DNA of 64,000 nucleotides from Bacteroidales bacterium (GTDB lineage: Bacteria > Bacteroidota > Bacteroidia > Bacteroidales > F082), in the NCBI GenBank assembly GCA_017394865.1, contig JAFPWT010000017.1, positions 95,738 to 159,737 of the forward strand. Reading direction: 5' to 3'. Every line of letters begins with the position of its first letter. Position 1 is the stretch's first letter. The notes below the pieces were generated by a model. The model worked only from the letters and a program-made list of their open reading frames with translations. It was not told where the DNA came from and ran no database searches. The translations under genes were made by a program, and so were the position numbers. Positions 42,031 through 50,840 of the stretch are shown piece after piece.

Positions 42031-43500
42031 ATGGTATTCAGCAGCAACGTATTCCTTCTCTATTTCATGCCGGTGTTTTTTCTGGTGTATTTCATCCTAC
42101 CCAGGAAAGCCCGCAACTACTTCCTGTTGCTGGCCTCGTTGCTGTTCTACGCCTATGGCGCCCCGGAGTTTATCATACAACTCATCCTGTCTACTATCGC
42201 CAATTTCTTTCTAGTCCGATGGATGAACAAAACAGAGAAGCTCGGCGTTAAAAAACTGCTCTGTGGCATCTCCATCGCCATTAGCATCGGGTTGTTGTTT
42301 TATTTCAAATACGGCAACTTCACGATGCAGAATATCAACTCGGTGTTGGGATGGTTCCACGCGGAGCCGTTGAAATGGGCCAAGATCCTGCTTCCTGTCG
42401 GCATCTCCTTTTTCTCGTTCCAAAGCGTCACTTATACTTTGGACACCTACCGGGGTGTCAATCAACCGATGAAACGGTTGAGCGACTACATGCTCTATAT
42501 CGTGATGTTCCCGCAGTTGATTGCCGGTCCCATCGTTCGTTACTGCGACATCGCCGACCAGATCCGCAATCGTGAGTCGCTCTATACCGACCGCCTTCAG
42601 GGCTTCTACCGTTTCGTCATCGGCTTGAGCAAAAAGATCCTCATCGCCGACGTCATCGGCTTTCAGGTCGACCAGGTGCTGGGGCCCTCCAACTACGATG
42701 TGCTGAGCAGCGAGCAGCTTGCCGACATTGCTAGCCGCATCGCCGCCCTCGACAGCACCACGGCCTGGATCACCATCTTCGCCTTCACTTTCCAGATCTA
42801 CTTCGACTTCGCTGGTTACTCCGACATGGCCATCGGCCTGGGCCGCATGATGGGCTTCAAGTTTCCCGAGAACTTCGACAACCCCTATGTATCCACCACG
42901 ATATCAGAGTTTTGGCGTCGTTGGCACCAGACTTTCAGTGTGTTCATCAAGAACTATCTCTATTTCCCCTTGGGGGGCAGCCGCGTGAGGTCCGAAGCAA
43001 GGAAATATTTCAACCTTTGGTTCTGTTTCCTTGTTTCAGGTTTATGGCATGGCGCAGGTTGGAACTTTGTGGTGTACGGCGCCTTGCAGGGCATCTTCAT
43101 CTGCGCCGACAAACTCTTCTTGAAGAAATTCAACGAGCGGATCGGCAAGATCCCAAGCGTGTTCTTCACCTTCCTCATCATCGTGCTCACACGGTGCTTC
43201 TTCCGCATCGAACGTATCGACTTGTCCTGGCTCTTCATTAAGCGTTTGTTCGCTTTCGATTTTACACCGTTCCACTTCGGCGACAATCCACATCTCTATG
43301 TGACCATGCTCGTAGCGGCCTTCTTCTCGTTCTTCACCCTTTCAAAATTCGGCCTCAAGGTACAGGACAAGGTCTATTTCACTGATTACAACAAGATCGG
43401 ACACGTGGTCGCCTTGATACTCTGCCTTGTGGCTTTTGTGTTCTGCCTCGGCGCTCTCAACGCCAATGGCTTCAGTCCGTTCATTTACTTTAGATTCTGA
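42031..43500 (+). CDS. MBOAT family O-acyltransferase 1
   Basis: This is a 489-residue inner-membrane enzyme; the ATG at 42031 (MVFSSNVFLLYFMPVFF) matches the starts of the two other MBOAT genes here. About ten membrane helices. Conserved MBOAT blocks: MFPQLIAGPIVRY near 163, FWRRWHQTFSVFIKNYLYFP near 302, and SGLWHGAGWNFVVYG near 342 with the catalytic His. The family passes acyl groups, usually acetyl, across the membrane for polymer O-acetylation (AlgI, PatA, DltB). It overlaps the next AlgX-like gene at one base (TGATG), so the two are translated together. Confidence 0.92.
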   Translation: MVFSSNVFLLYFMPVFFLVYFILPRKARNYFLLLASLLFYAYGAPEFIIQLILSTIANFFLVRWMNKTEKLGVKKLLCGISIAISIGLLFYFKYGNFTMQNINSVLGWFHAEPLKWAKILLPVGISFFSFQSVTYTLDTYRGVNQPMKRLSDYMLYIVMFPQLIAGPIVRYCDIADQIRNRESLYTDRLQGFYRFVIGLSKKILIADVIGFQVDQVLGPSNYDVLSSEQLADIASRIAALDSTTAWITIFAFTFQIYFDFAGYSDMAIGLGRMMGFKFPENFDNPYVSTTISEFWRRWHQTFSVFIKNYLYFPLGGSRVRSEARKYFNLWFCFLVSGLWHGAGWNFVVYGALQGIFICADKLFLKKFNERIGKIPSVFFTFLIIVLTRCFFRIERIDLSWLFIKRLFAFDFTPFHFGDNPHLYVTMLVAAFFSFFTLSKFGLKVQDKVYFTDYNKIGHVVALILCLVAFVFCLGALNANGFSPFIYFRF

Positions 43501-44834
43501 TGAAGAAACGCATTTGTTCCATATTATGCATCCTCACATTGCTCGGATTCACAATGATATTCGTGCAGGAACAATGGCGACCTTTTCAGCTGAAACCTTT
43601 GAATGGATTCACCCCTGCCACAGCCTTCCCGACCTTTAATTTGAAGAACTTTGCTTCGGGAAAATACCAAGACACCTTGGAGCAATACAGCAGCGAAAAC
43701 TTTGGTTTCAGGGAATGGGCTATTCGACTTTATAACCAAGCGGCATACTCTTGCTTCAACAAAATCACCAACGACAACGTTGTCGAAGGCCTCAACCATG
43801 AACTTTACCTGAAGATGTATCTCGACGATGCCATGGGGCATCTCCTTTGGGGCGCCTATCCCGATGTAGAGACGGCTAAGGCTGCTGCCAGAGAGAACGT
43901 AGAAGAAACACTCCGACTCATCGACACACTCCGCCAACACGACATCACATTCTTGTTCGTCTTCGCCCCTTCCAAGACCAAAGTCTATCCCGAATGGATG
44001 CCCGAACAATGTCACACTTTTGATTTCTCACTTCAAGAATACTACATTGAGCTTTTCAAGGTATACAACATCCCCCACATTGACTTCCTCAACTATTTCA
44101 GAAGCATCAAAGACACCGCCGCCTACCCGTTGTATACCCGAATGGGCACGCATTGGGCGGCATCAACCATCCCTTGGGTCGGCGACTCCATCCTCCGTAA
44201 AATCGAGGATCTGACACAATACAACCTTCCTTCCCAACTGGTGGTCGACACCAACATCACCACTGACTATTACATCATGGACAACGAGTTGGAAAGGCAG
44301 ATGAACCTGATGTTCCCCTTGCCAAAACCCGCCGTACCCAACCCCACCTTTGTTTACACCGACACCATCGACGCAGATAGGCCTGGTCTTTTGATTATTG
44401 GCGACAGTTATTCCAACCAATTGGTGTATTCCGGCTTCGGAAAAGCGTTTGACCATTGGGATCTCTGGATCTACAACAAGGATATCCAATCGTCGCGAGA
44501 GAATTACAGCTGGACGGAGGTGAAAAAACAACTCGATGCTGCCACTATGCTCCAAGAGGCTGATGTGGTGTTGGCCGTATTCACCGCCCCGATGTATTAT
44601 GACTATATGTTTGGGTTCCCGGAAACCATCCAAAACATCTACCAAACAGGATTTGTCGACGAAGAAGAAGCCCTGGCAACCATTGTCGATATGATCAAGA
44701 GCGACTCCGACTGGTACAACGGCGTTGTGGAACAAGCCGAAAAACGCAATATAACCCTAGACGAATGTGTTCTTGACAACGCAAATTACTATCTGGAGTT
44801 CAAACGTCAATGCAACCTCCAAAAAGTCAAGTGA
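43500..44834 (+). CDS. AlgX-like SGNH O-acetyltransferase-type protein 2
   Basis: This 444-residue protein has an N-terminal membrane anchor (about 5-20), then QEQWRPFQLKPLNG, GFREWAIRLYNQAAYSCF, MGTHWAASTIP near 218 and LLIIGDSYSNQL near 297. The residue two before the catalytic His is Gly instead of Asp. One Trp-centred helical unit ends the protein (DSDWYNGVVEQAEKRNITL). It shares a start/stop overlap with MBOAT 1 and is followed 2 bases later by AlgX-like 3. Extracytoplasmic, likely the partner that places the acyl group on the polymer. Confidence 0.8.
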   Translation: MKKRICSILCILTLLGFTMIFVQEQWRPFQLKPLNGFTPATAFPTFNLKNFASGKYQDTLEQYSSENFGFREWAIRLYNQAAYSCFNKITNDNVVEGLNHELYLKMYLDDAMGHLLWGAYPDVETAKAAARENVEETLRLIDTLRQHDITFLFVFAPSKTKVYPEWMPEQCHTFDFSLQEYYIELFKVYNIPHIDFLNYFRSIKDTAAYPLYTRMGTHWAASTIPWVGDSILRKIEDLTQYNLPSQLVVDTNITTDYYIMDNELERQMNLMFPLPKPAVPNPTFVYTDTIDADRPGLLIIGDSYSNQLVYSGFGKAFDHWDLWIYNKDIQSSRENYSWTEVKKQLDAATMLQEADVVLAVFTAPMYYDYMFGFPETIQNIYQTGFVDEEEALATIVDMIKSDSDWYNGVVEQAEKRNITLDECVLDNANYYLEFKRQCNLQKVK

Positions 44835-44836
44835 CC

Positions 44837-46513
44837 ATGAAAAAGCGCAACTCCATATTTTACGGCATACTGTTCGGCATCTTGATGCTATTCCTGTTTT
44901 CGTTCATGATACAGGAGCACCTGAAGCCGTTCAAGACCAAGCCTTTGATGGGCTATTTCTTGGAGCCAGACCAACCGAAGTTCCGCTGGGAATGGTACAA
45001 AAGCGGCTATTTTCAGGAGAAGGTTGAGAAATACATCGCCAACAAATACGGTTTCCGTGAACCCATCATTCGCATGTATCACCAGTACAGCTGGGATCTC
45101 TTTAGCAAGGAATATGTAAGTTATATCTATTCGGGAAAAAACAGATGGCTGTTTTACGATCATAATATTGAAGATTATTACGGTACGGAAATGTATCATT
45201 GGTACGAAAACGCCGAAGCTGCCCAAGAAGGCTACGAACAAGAGGTGCGCCTGATGAACAAAGTGCGAGGTGTGCTCGCCGACTACGACGTCACGCTGCT
45301 CACCTTCATCGCGCCAAGCAAGAGCATCGTTTATCCCGAATACCTTCCACCAAGGACGTTCGACACCACTTCGCTCAGCGCCAGGATCTATTTCAAGAAA
45401 CGCTTTGAGGAAACCGGTATGCCTTGCTTTGAAATGAACGACTATTTCATGAAGATGAAAGACACCTGCTCGTTCTACCTGTTTCCACCCACTGGCGACC
45501 ATTGGAATTTCTCCTGTGTCTACGCCACCGACTCCCTGCTCCGCTTCATGGAGAGCCTAAGAGACCTCCAGCTGCCCCGAATCGAATACGGAAACACTTG
45601 GTCCGATTCCTGCAGTATCGGTGACGACCAAAACCGTGACCTGGAAGGCGAACTCAACCTACTGCGCACCATCACTTTCGACCCCAAATTTGCTTACAAG
45701 GAGCGTGATTACAAGATCGTTTGTGATTCCTTCAACACCGTAAAGCCCACCGCATTGTTTATCGGCAACTCTTTCCTGCTACGAACCATGGCCTACGTGC
45801 CTCCCAAAGAAGTGTTTTCCGATTTCCAATTCTGGTATTACAACCGCGTCGCTTATCAAGATGTCGACCAAATCATCGACAGCGTCTCTCACCTCAACCG
45901 TCTTGATTACCTCATCGACGCCGATTACATCGTGTGGTTCTCAAGCAGCAGCCAGATGTACCGCGCCACTGAAGGCTTCGCCGAAGACGCCATCATCCAA
46001 CTCTGCATCGGTGACGAACGTTTCAAGCAGCGGCAGCAGGAACTCGCCGACAGCCTCGACCTCGACGAAAAAGCCCAGAAAGAACTCGCCCAACAGATGC
46101 GCAAAAACCCCGAAGCCTACTTCCCTGAAATTGCTGGTAATGGCATCCCCGCCGCCCGTAACCCATTGCTGCTCAGCGAGGAATATTGGGAAAAGAGCAA
46201 AATCCGCCGACAAATCAAAAGCGATCCACAATGGATGACGATGGTCCAAAGCACCATGGTCACCGAAAACCTTTCACTGCAACAGGCCATCGACCACGAG
46301 ACAGAACGAGTGATGCAAGGGCAGCCCTCCCTACGCGACCAAGAACTCAGTCCGGCGGAATACCGAGAGGTGCTCATCAAACAGATGGAGATGAAAATCC
46401 GATACGACAAGGACTGGCTCAAAGTTCTTGAGAAAGAGGCTGCCGAAAAAGGCATCCCCCTGGATGAATGGATCTATAAAAACGCTGCCTATATGGTAGA
46501 CCAGCAACAATAA
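44837..46513 (+). CDS. AlgX-like SGNH O-acetyltransferase-type protein 3
   Basis: This is a 558-residue protein; the ATG at 44837 (MKKRNSIFYGILFGILMLFL) gives a proper anchor and lies 2 bases after the previous stop. QEHLKPFKTKPLMG and GFREPIIRMYHQYSWDLF open the extracytoplasmic part. TGDHWNFSCVYATDSLLR holds the His near 215, and the Ser block is ALFIGNSFLLR, so Asn replaces the Asp of GDS. It also lacks Asp two residues before the His. Longer than its sisters because of a C-terminal extension with two Trp-centred helical units (DPQWMTMVQ near 463 and DKDWLKVLEKEAAEKGIPL near 525). Confidence 0.78.
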   Translation: MKKRNSIFYGILFGILMLFLFSFMIQEHLKPFKTKPLMGYFLEPDQPKFRWEWYKSGYFQEKVEKYIANKYGFREPIIRMYHQYSWDLFSKEYVSYIYSGKNRWLFYDHNIEDYYGTEMYHWYENAEAAQEGYEQEVRLMNKVRGVLADYDVTLLTFIAPSKSIVYPEYLPPRTFDTTSLSARIYFKKRFEETGMPCFEMNDYFMKMKDTCSFYLFPPTGDHWNFSCVYATDSLLRFMESLRDLQLPRIEYGNTWSDSCSIGDDQNRDLEGELNLLRTITFDPKFAYKERDYKIVCDSFNTVKPTALFIGNSFLLRTMAYVPPKEVFSDFQFWYYNRVAYQDVDQIIDSVSHLNRLDYLIDADYIVWFSSSSQMYRATEGFAEDAIIQLCIGDERFKQRQQELADSLDLDEKAQKELAQQMRKNPEAYFPEIAGNGIPAARNPLLLSEEYWEKSKIRRQIKSDPQWMTMVQSTMVTENLSLQQAIDHETERVMQGQPSLRDQELSPAEYREVLIKQMEMKIRYDKDWLKVLEKEAAEKGIPLDEWIYKNAAYMVDQQQ

Positions 46514-46518
46514 AACAT

Positions 46519-46526
46519 TAACTTTG
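46519..46526 (+). promoter_or_regulatory. -7 promoter element (TAACTTTG) before MBOAT 2
   Basis: Matches TAnnTTTG and ends 18 bases before the ATG at 46545, so MBOAT 2 and AlgX-like 4 can be transcribed apart from the genes before them. Confidence 0.5.
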
Positions 46527-46544
46527 CAATCTCATCCGTAAAAA

Positions 46545-47999
46545 ATGGTCTTCAGTAGCAGCATATTTCTCTTCTGGTTCCTGCCCATCTTCCTCGGGGT
46601 GTATTTCCTCGTGGACAAGCGCTACAAGAACGCCGTCGCGCTACTGGCCAGCCTGCTCTTCTATGGCTTCGGATCGCCCGTTTTTCTACTGGTACTGCTG
46701 CTCTCTATCATTATCGATTTCTTCATAGTACGACAGATCGACAAGAGCCAAGACGCAAAGCGGCGAAAGCTGTTTCTTGTCTTCTCTATCATCCTCAACA
46801 TTGGACTGTTGGCCTTTTTCAAATACGCCAATTTCTTCGTCGACAACTTCAACGCTGTACTGAGCGCCTTTGGCACGTCACCGGTCCGCTGGACTAAAAT
46901 CCTGCTTCCCATTGGCATCTCCTTCTTCACCTTCCAGAAGATGAGCTACAGCATCGATGTCTACCGCAAGACCTCTGCGCCACTCAAAAGCATCACGGAC
47001 TATGCTTTGTTCATCATGCTCTTTCCCCAGCTCATCGCGGGTCCCATCGTGCGCTACAATGAACTTGCCGACCAAATCACCGATCGTAGTGCTAACGAGA
47101 CTGTTGATAATAAAATTGGCGGTTTCTACCGCTTTGTCATCGGCCTCTCAAAGAAGATGCTGATCGCCAACATCCTGGCTGAATATGCGGATCAAGTGTT
47201 TGCCCTGCCTACCGCCGGAATCGGCCTCTCAACGGCATGGTTGGGTATTCTGGCATATACCTTCCAGATTTACTTCGACTTCTCAGGGTATAGCGATATG
47301 GCCATCGGTATCGGACGGATGATCGGTTTCAAGTTCCCCGAGAACTTCAACAATCCTTACATCAGCCGAAGCATATCTGAGTTCTGGAAGCGCTGGCACA
47401 TTACTCTCGGCAGTTGGATGATGGACTATCTATATATTCCGTTGGGCGGCAACCGTAAGGGAAAAGGCCGCACCTACCTCAACCTCTGGATCGTATTCTT
47501 CCTCTCAGGCTTGTGGCATGGCGCCGCCTGGACTTTCGTGGTGTGGGGCGCCTATCATGGGCTTTTTATCTGCCTGGACAAGCTTTTAAGTGGAAAACGG
47601 AAAGTGAAGAGTGAAAAGTTAAAAGTTAAAAGTTCATTTTTCACTTTTCACTCTACACTTTTAACTTTCCTCATCGTAATGATCGGTTGGGTGCTATTCC
47701 GTTCCGACACCATCGGGTATGCCGTGCATTATGTCGGGGCCATGTTCGGTGCCAATGGCAACACACCAGCACTTTTCGTCAACAGCCAATTTGTCGTTAC
47801 CCTCATCATCGCGGCTTTCTTCTCCTTCTTCGGTCTTACCAAAGCGGGCGACAAAGCCTTGAACTTCTTCTTCAATCGTAAAGAATACAGCACCGGTCAA
47901 GTCATCTGGGTTGGATTAGTGATGATCGTTTTGTTGGTGTTCTCGGCTTCGTTCATCCTCAAAGGCAGTTTCAACCCCTTCATTTACTTTAGGTTCTGA
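46545..47999 (+). CDS. MBOAT family O-acyltransferase 2
   Basis: This 484-residue inner-membrane protein has about ten helices. MLFPQLIAGPIVRYNELADQ near 155, FWKRWHITLGSWMMDYLYIP near 281 and SGLWHGAAWTFVVWG near 321 (catalytic His) are the MBOAT blocks. It overlaps AlgX-like 4 by one base (TGATG). Residues about 346-374 (SGKRKVKSEKLKVKSSFFTF) are encoded by an inverted pair of 7-bp repeat arrays and lie in a cytoplasmic or periplasmic loop after the catalytic His. Confidence 0.92.
   Translation: MVFSSSIFLFWFLPIFLGVYFLVDKRYKNAVALLASLLFYGFGSPVFLLVLLLSIIIDFFIVRQIDKSQDAKRRKLFLVFSIILNIGLLAFFKYANFFVDNFNAVLSAFGTSPVRWTKILLPIGISFFTFQKMSYSIDVYRKTSAPLKSITDYALFIMLFPQLIAGPIVRYNELADQITDRSANETVDNKIGGFYRFVIGLSKKMLIANILAEYADQVFALPTAGIGLSTAWLGILAYTFQIYFDFSGYSDMAIGIGRMIGFKFPENFNNPYISRSISEFWKRWHITLGSWMMDYLYIPLGGNRKGKGRTYLNLWIVFFLSGLWHGAAWTFVVWGAYHGLFICLDKLLSGKRKVKSEKLKVKSSFFTFHSTLLTFLIVMIGWVLFRSDTIGYAVHYVGAMFGANGNTPALFVNSQFVVTLIIAAFFSFFGLTKAGDKALNFFFNRKEYSTGQVIWVGLVMIVLLVFSASFILKGSFNPFIYFRF
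47588..47667. repeat. Inverted pair of 7-bp repeat arrays inside MBOAT 2
   Basis: Seven units (AAGTGGA, AAACGGA, AAGTGAA, GAGTGAA, AAGTTAA, AAGTTAA, AAGTTCA; 47588-47636) face four reverse units (TTCACTT, TTCACTC, TACACTT, TTAACTT; 47640-47667) with a 3-base turn. The MBOAT frame is kept throughout. Confidence 0.85.
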
Positions 48000-49369
48000 T
48001 GAAAGCGTTCAAGAAAATATGGTTCCTTCTGCTACTCACATTGCTATTCTTGCCAATGTTGCAGACGATTTTCCATTTTGTGGACGAAAAACCTTTGGAT
48101 GGCGCCTTCGTGGAGACACCGAGACCTGTGGTCACACTTCAGAAACTCATCAACGAGAACAAACAAGACACCGTGAAGACCACGCAAGATTCAATGATGA
48201 CCTGGTGTACCGAGCAGACCGGTTTCCGCAATTCCATGATACGGCTCAACAACCAGCTCCTTTATTCCGCCTTCGGCAAGATATCCGCCATCGGACCCGT
48301 GAAAGGTAACAACGGAAAGACTTTCTTTGAAGATTCCTATATCATCAGTTATATTGGAGAGACCTGCTTGGACAAAGAAAAAATCGATGCAAACACACGA
48401 CAACTCAAGGTCATACAAGACATACTTCGTACCAAAGGCATTACGCTATTGCCTGTCTTCGCCTTAGGCAAGGCCTCTTATTATCCCGAGTTGATCCCTG
48501 AGAAATACATCGCCCGTCAACGTGAGACCAACAACTACCAAGAATATCTGAAAGCCTTCCATGAGCAAGGTGTGGAGATGATCGACTTCAACCGTTGGTT
48601 CTGCGACCAAAAAGGCAGCGAAGAACACCCCGTGTATTGCGACTTGAGTGCACATTGGACTGTGTATGCCGCCTCTTTGGCCATGGACTCACTGGTGCGT
48701 TACATGGAGCAGAAAACTCAAAAGGTTCAAGCCCATGCATTCATTGAGCGTTTCGACAATGATGGCTTGAAAAACCAGGACAACGACCTCTACCGTATGA
48801 TGAACTTGATACTGCCCCTGTCGCACAACAGCATCGACAACCCCCATTTCGGGTTCACCGAAGGCTACAAACCCAAGGTGCTAGCCATCGCCGACTCCTA
48901 CTGGTGGACCGTCTGGGCCTGGAACGTTGCCCTGCCCGAGAACCTCTTCACCGACGGCGGTTTCTGGTTCTACAACAAAACCATCTATCCCGAACGCACC
49001 CCCATCCAAAACGTAGAGTCGATCAACTACAAGCAAGAGATAGAAAGCCAAGAGTTTGTCCTGTTGGTCTGCACCGAAGCCACCAACCATCTTTGGCCTT
49101 ATGGCTTCTTCGAACGATATCTAAGCGCCTACGACAAGGAATTCCTCGGTAAACAGCCGGAGCAATACGATGCCGCTGACAGCCTATACATCACGTTTAG
49201 AAACCAAGAAATCGAAAACATCATTGAACGCATCAAGGCTTCGCCGAAATGGCTGGAAAACGTCACCCGACAAGCCGAAGAAAAAGGTATCTCCTTGGAA
49301 CAGTCGCTATGGGACAACGCCGACTACGCTTTCCGGATGACCATCGAGCCCAAGGGATTCGTCCGATAA
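47999..49369 (+). CDS. AlgX-like SGNH O-acetyltransferase-type protein 4
   Basis: This 456-residue protein has an anchor at about 6-22, then FVDEKPLDGAFVETPRPVVT and TGFRNSMIRLNNQLLYSAF. The His block is CDLSAHWTVYAASLAMDSLV near 221 and the Ser block LAIADSYWWTV near 301, so ADS replaces GDS, and Ser replaces Asp before the His. It is the most diverged of the five. The Trp-centred unit (SPKWLENVTRQAEEKGISL) lies near its end. It overlaps MBOAT 2 by one base and overlaps AlgX-like 5, on the other strand, by 63 bases. Confidence 0.75.
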   Translation: MKAFKKIWFLLLLTLLFLPMLQTIFHFVDEKPLDGAFVETPRPVVTLQKLINENKQDTVKTTQDSMMTWCTEQTGFRNSMIRLNNQLLYSAFGKISAIGPVKGNNGKTFFEDSYIISYIGETCLDKEKIDANTRQLKVIQDILRTKGITLLPVFALGKASYYPELIPEKYIARQRETNNYQEYLKAFHEQGVEMIDFNRWFCDQKGSEEHPVYCDLSAHWTVYAASLAMDSLVRYMEQKTQKVQAHAFIERFDNDGLKNQDNDLYRMMNLILPLSHNSIDNPHFGFTEGYKPKVLAIADSYWWTVWAWNVALPENLFTDGGFWFYNKTIYPERTPIQNVESINYKQEIESQEFVLLVCTEATNHLWPYGFFERYLSAYDKEFLGKQPEQYDAADSLYITFRNQEIENIIERIKASPKWLENVTRQAEEKGISLEQSLWDNADYAFRMTIEPKGFVR

Positions 49370-50836
49370 ACTTTCCTGAATATAGTCAATATCCCGCTCA
49401 ATAGCCTCGTCAATGGTGATATGCCATATCTCAGCCTTCTGCTTTTCAGACTCCAGCCACTTCGGGTCATGCATGATTTCTCGACGGAAACGCATCCGCT
49501 GCGGATCACGCATTTGAGCCAGCACTTTTTCAAAACGACTGCTGCGACATGAAGCGACCTTGGCTTCTTTGAACTCTGGGAAATAATATCCTGGAAAATT
49601 ATAAAGCAAATACCGAGCGTCGGTTTCGGACAAGCCCTCGTCGCTTTGTTGCACCTCTCTAAGCTTGGCTGCAACCACCTTATCGTCATAATAGAAGTTA
49701 AACAAGGCGTTGGTCAGGAACTCTCGATTCAAATCATAGAGATTGCACGGTGAATACATCAACATCACCACATCCGACGAGAGTAGCTCACGCAACACAT
49801 CGGCTTGCTTGACATTGTCGTGAAGCGGGTCATAAAGGATGGAGTTGGCATAATACCAGAAGTGGTAGGATTCGAACAAACGATCCAACGAAAAGTTGTA
49901 ATAAAAGCCCTTGAAATAGGAGTCTCCCACGGTGAACAACTTCGGCTTGATGGCTGTGCTGTCATCGTCGATGGCGATACGGACGTAATAGTTTTCACCC
50001 GACTCAATCGGCCACATCAAATTCATGATATCCTCCAGATCCGAATCCAAAAAATGCGTTTTATCAAGATAACGGTCTCCTAAAATCAAGTTATGCATGT
50101 TAAAACCACACAGATTCTCCATGTAACGGAACAAGGTGTCAGCGGCATATGCCGTCGCTTCGTTGCTCCAGTGCGACGACGACTTCAGGTAAAGTGGATA
50201 GGACACCGTGTCCTTGATGTCCAGATAATACTGTGAAAAATTGATATAGTTAATTCCCAAAGAATCAAAAAGCGGCGGATAATAATCGATGGCAAGGATG
50301 CCAGGAGGACGGTTGAAACCTTTAACCTCGGGCACGTGCTCGCCAAAAACGACATCCTTTCCTGGGGCCAGACAAACAAAAAACGGTACCCCGTACTCCT
50401 CTAACAGCGACTGCAGCTGATAGAGCATGATGGCATCGTGATTCATCTTCTTGATGGCCGACTCATCACTGCTCACAAAGTCATACACGGACTGCCCGTA
50501 ATAATGCTTTACGGTGTAATCGTTGAAGATCCAATTGTCATCGTTGACAAAGATGGTTTCGTTTTGAACCTTCCTGAACAAAGACCAGCAGAACTGATTG
50601 TAGCCTCGCACCAACGGCTCACGAAAACCGATGTGTTCCGAAAGATATTGGTCTTCCTGCTGTTGGAAACTGCCATCCATAAACGACTGAAGCGTGAGTT
50701 GAGGCGGCTCGGTAGCCACGACCGCCCCAAACAATGGCTTGAACTTAAACAGCTTGGCATGTTGCTGCACCGCCGGAAACGCCAATAGCATCACCGTCAG
50801 AACAAAGAGGACAATATAGAGCCATTTGTGCCTCAT
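49307..50836 (-). CDS. AlgX-like SGNH O-acetyltransferase-type protein 5
   Basis: This 509-residue protein has an anchor (1-25), QQHAKLFKFKPLFGAVV and GFREPLVRGYNQFCWSLFRK. SSSHWSNEATAYAADTLFRY near 226 gives the His, with Ser in place of Asp two residues before, and LFTVGDSYFKGF near 304 gives the Ser. The Trp-centred unit (DPKWLESEKQKAEIWHITI) is near 460, and the tail runs 63 bases into the end of the convergent AlgX-like 4 gene. It follows MBOAT 3 by 4 bases, making a third MBOAT-AlgX pair. Confidence 0.8.
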   Translation of the reverse strand: MRHKWLYIVLFVLTVMLLAFPAVQQHAKLFKFKPLFGAVVATEPPQLTLQSFMDGSFQQQEDQYLSEHIGFREPLVRGYNQFCWSLFRKVQNETIFVNDDNWIFNDYTVKHYYGQSVYDFVSSDESAIKKMNHDAIMLYQLQSLLEEYGVPFFVCLAPGKDVVFGEHVPEVKGFNRPPGILAIDYYPPLFDSLGINYINFSQYYLDIKDTVSYPLYLKSSSHWSNEATAYAADTLFRYMENLCGFNMHNLILGDRYLDKTHFLDSDLEDIMNLMWPIESGENYYVRIAIDDDSTAIKPKLFTVGDSYFKGFYYNFSLDRLFESYHFWYYANSILYDPLHDNVKQADVLRELLSSDVVMLMYSPCNLYDLNREFLTNALFNFYYDDKVVAAKLREVQQSDEGLSETDARYLLYNFPGYYFPEFKEAKVASCRSSRFEKVLAQMRDPQRMRFRREIMHDPKWLESEKQKAEIWHITIDEAIERDIDYIQESLSDESLGLDGHPESVVGVVP

Positions 50837-50840
50837 AGAC

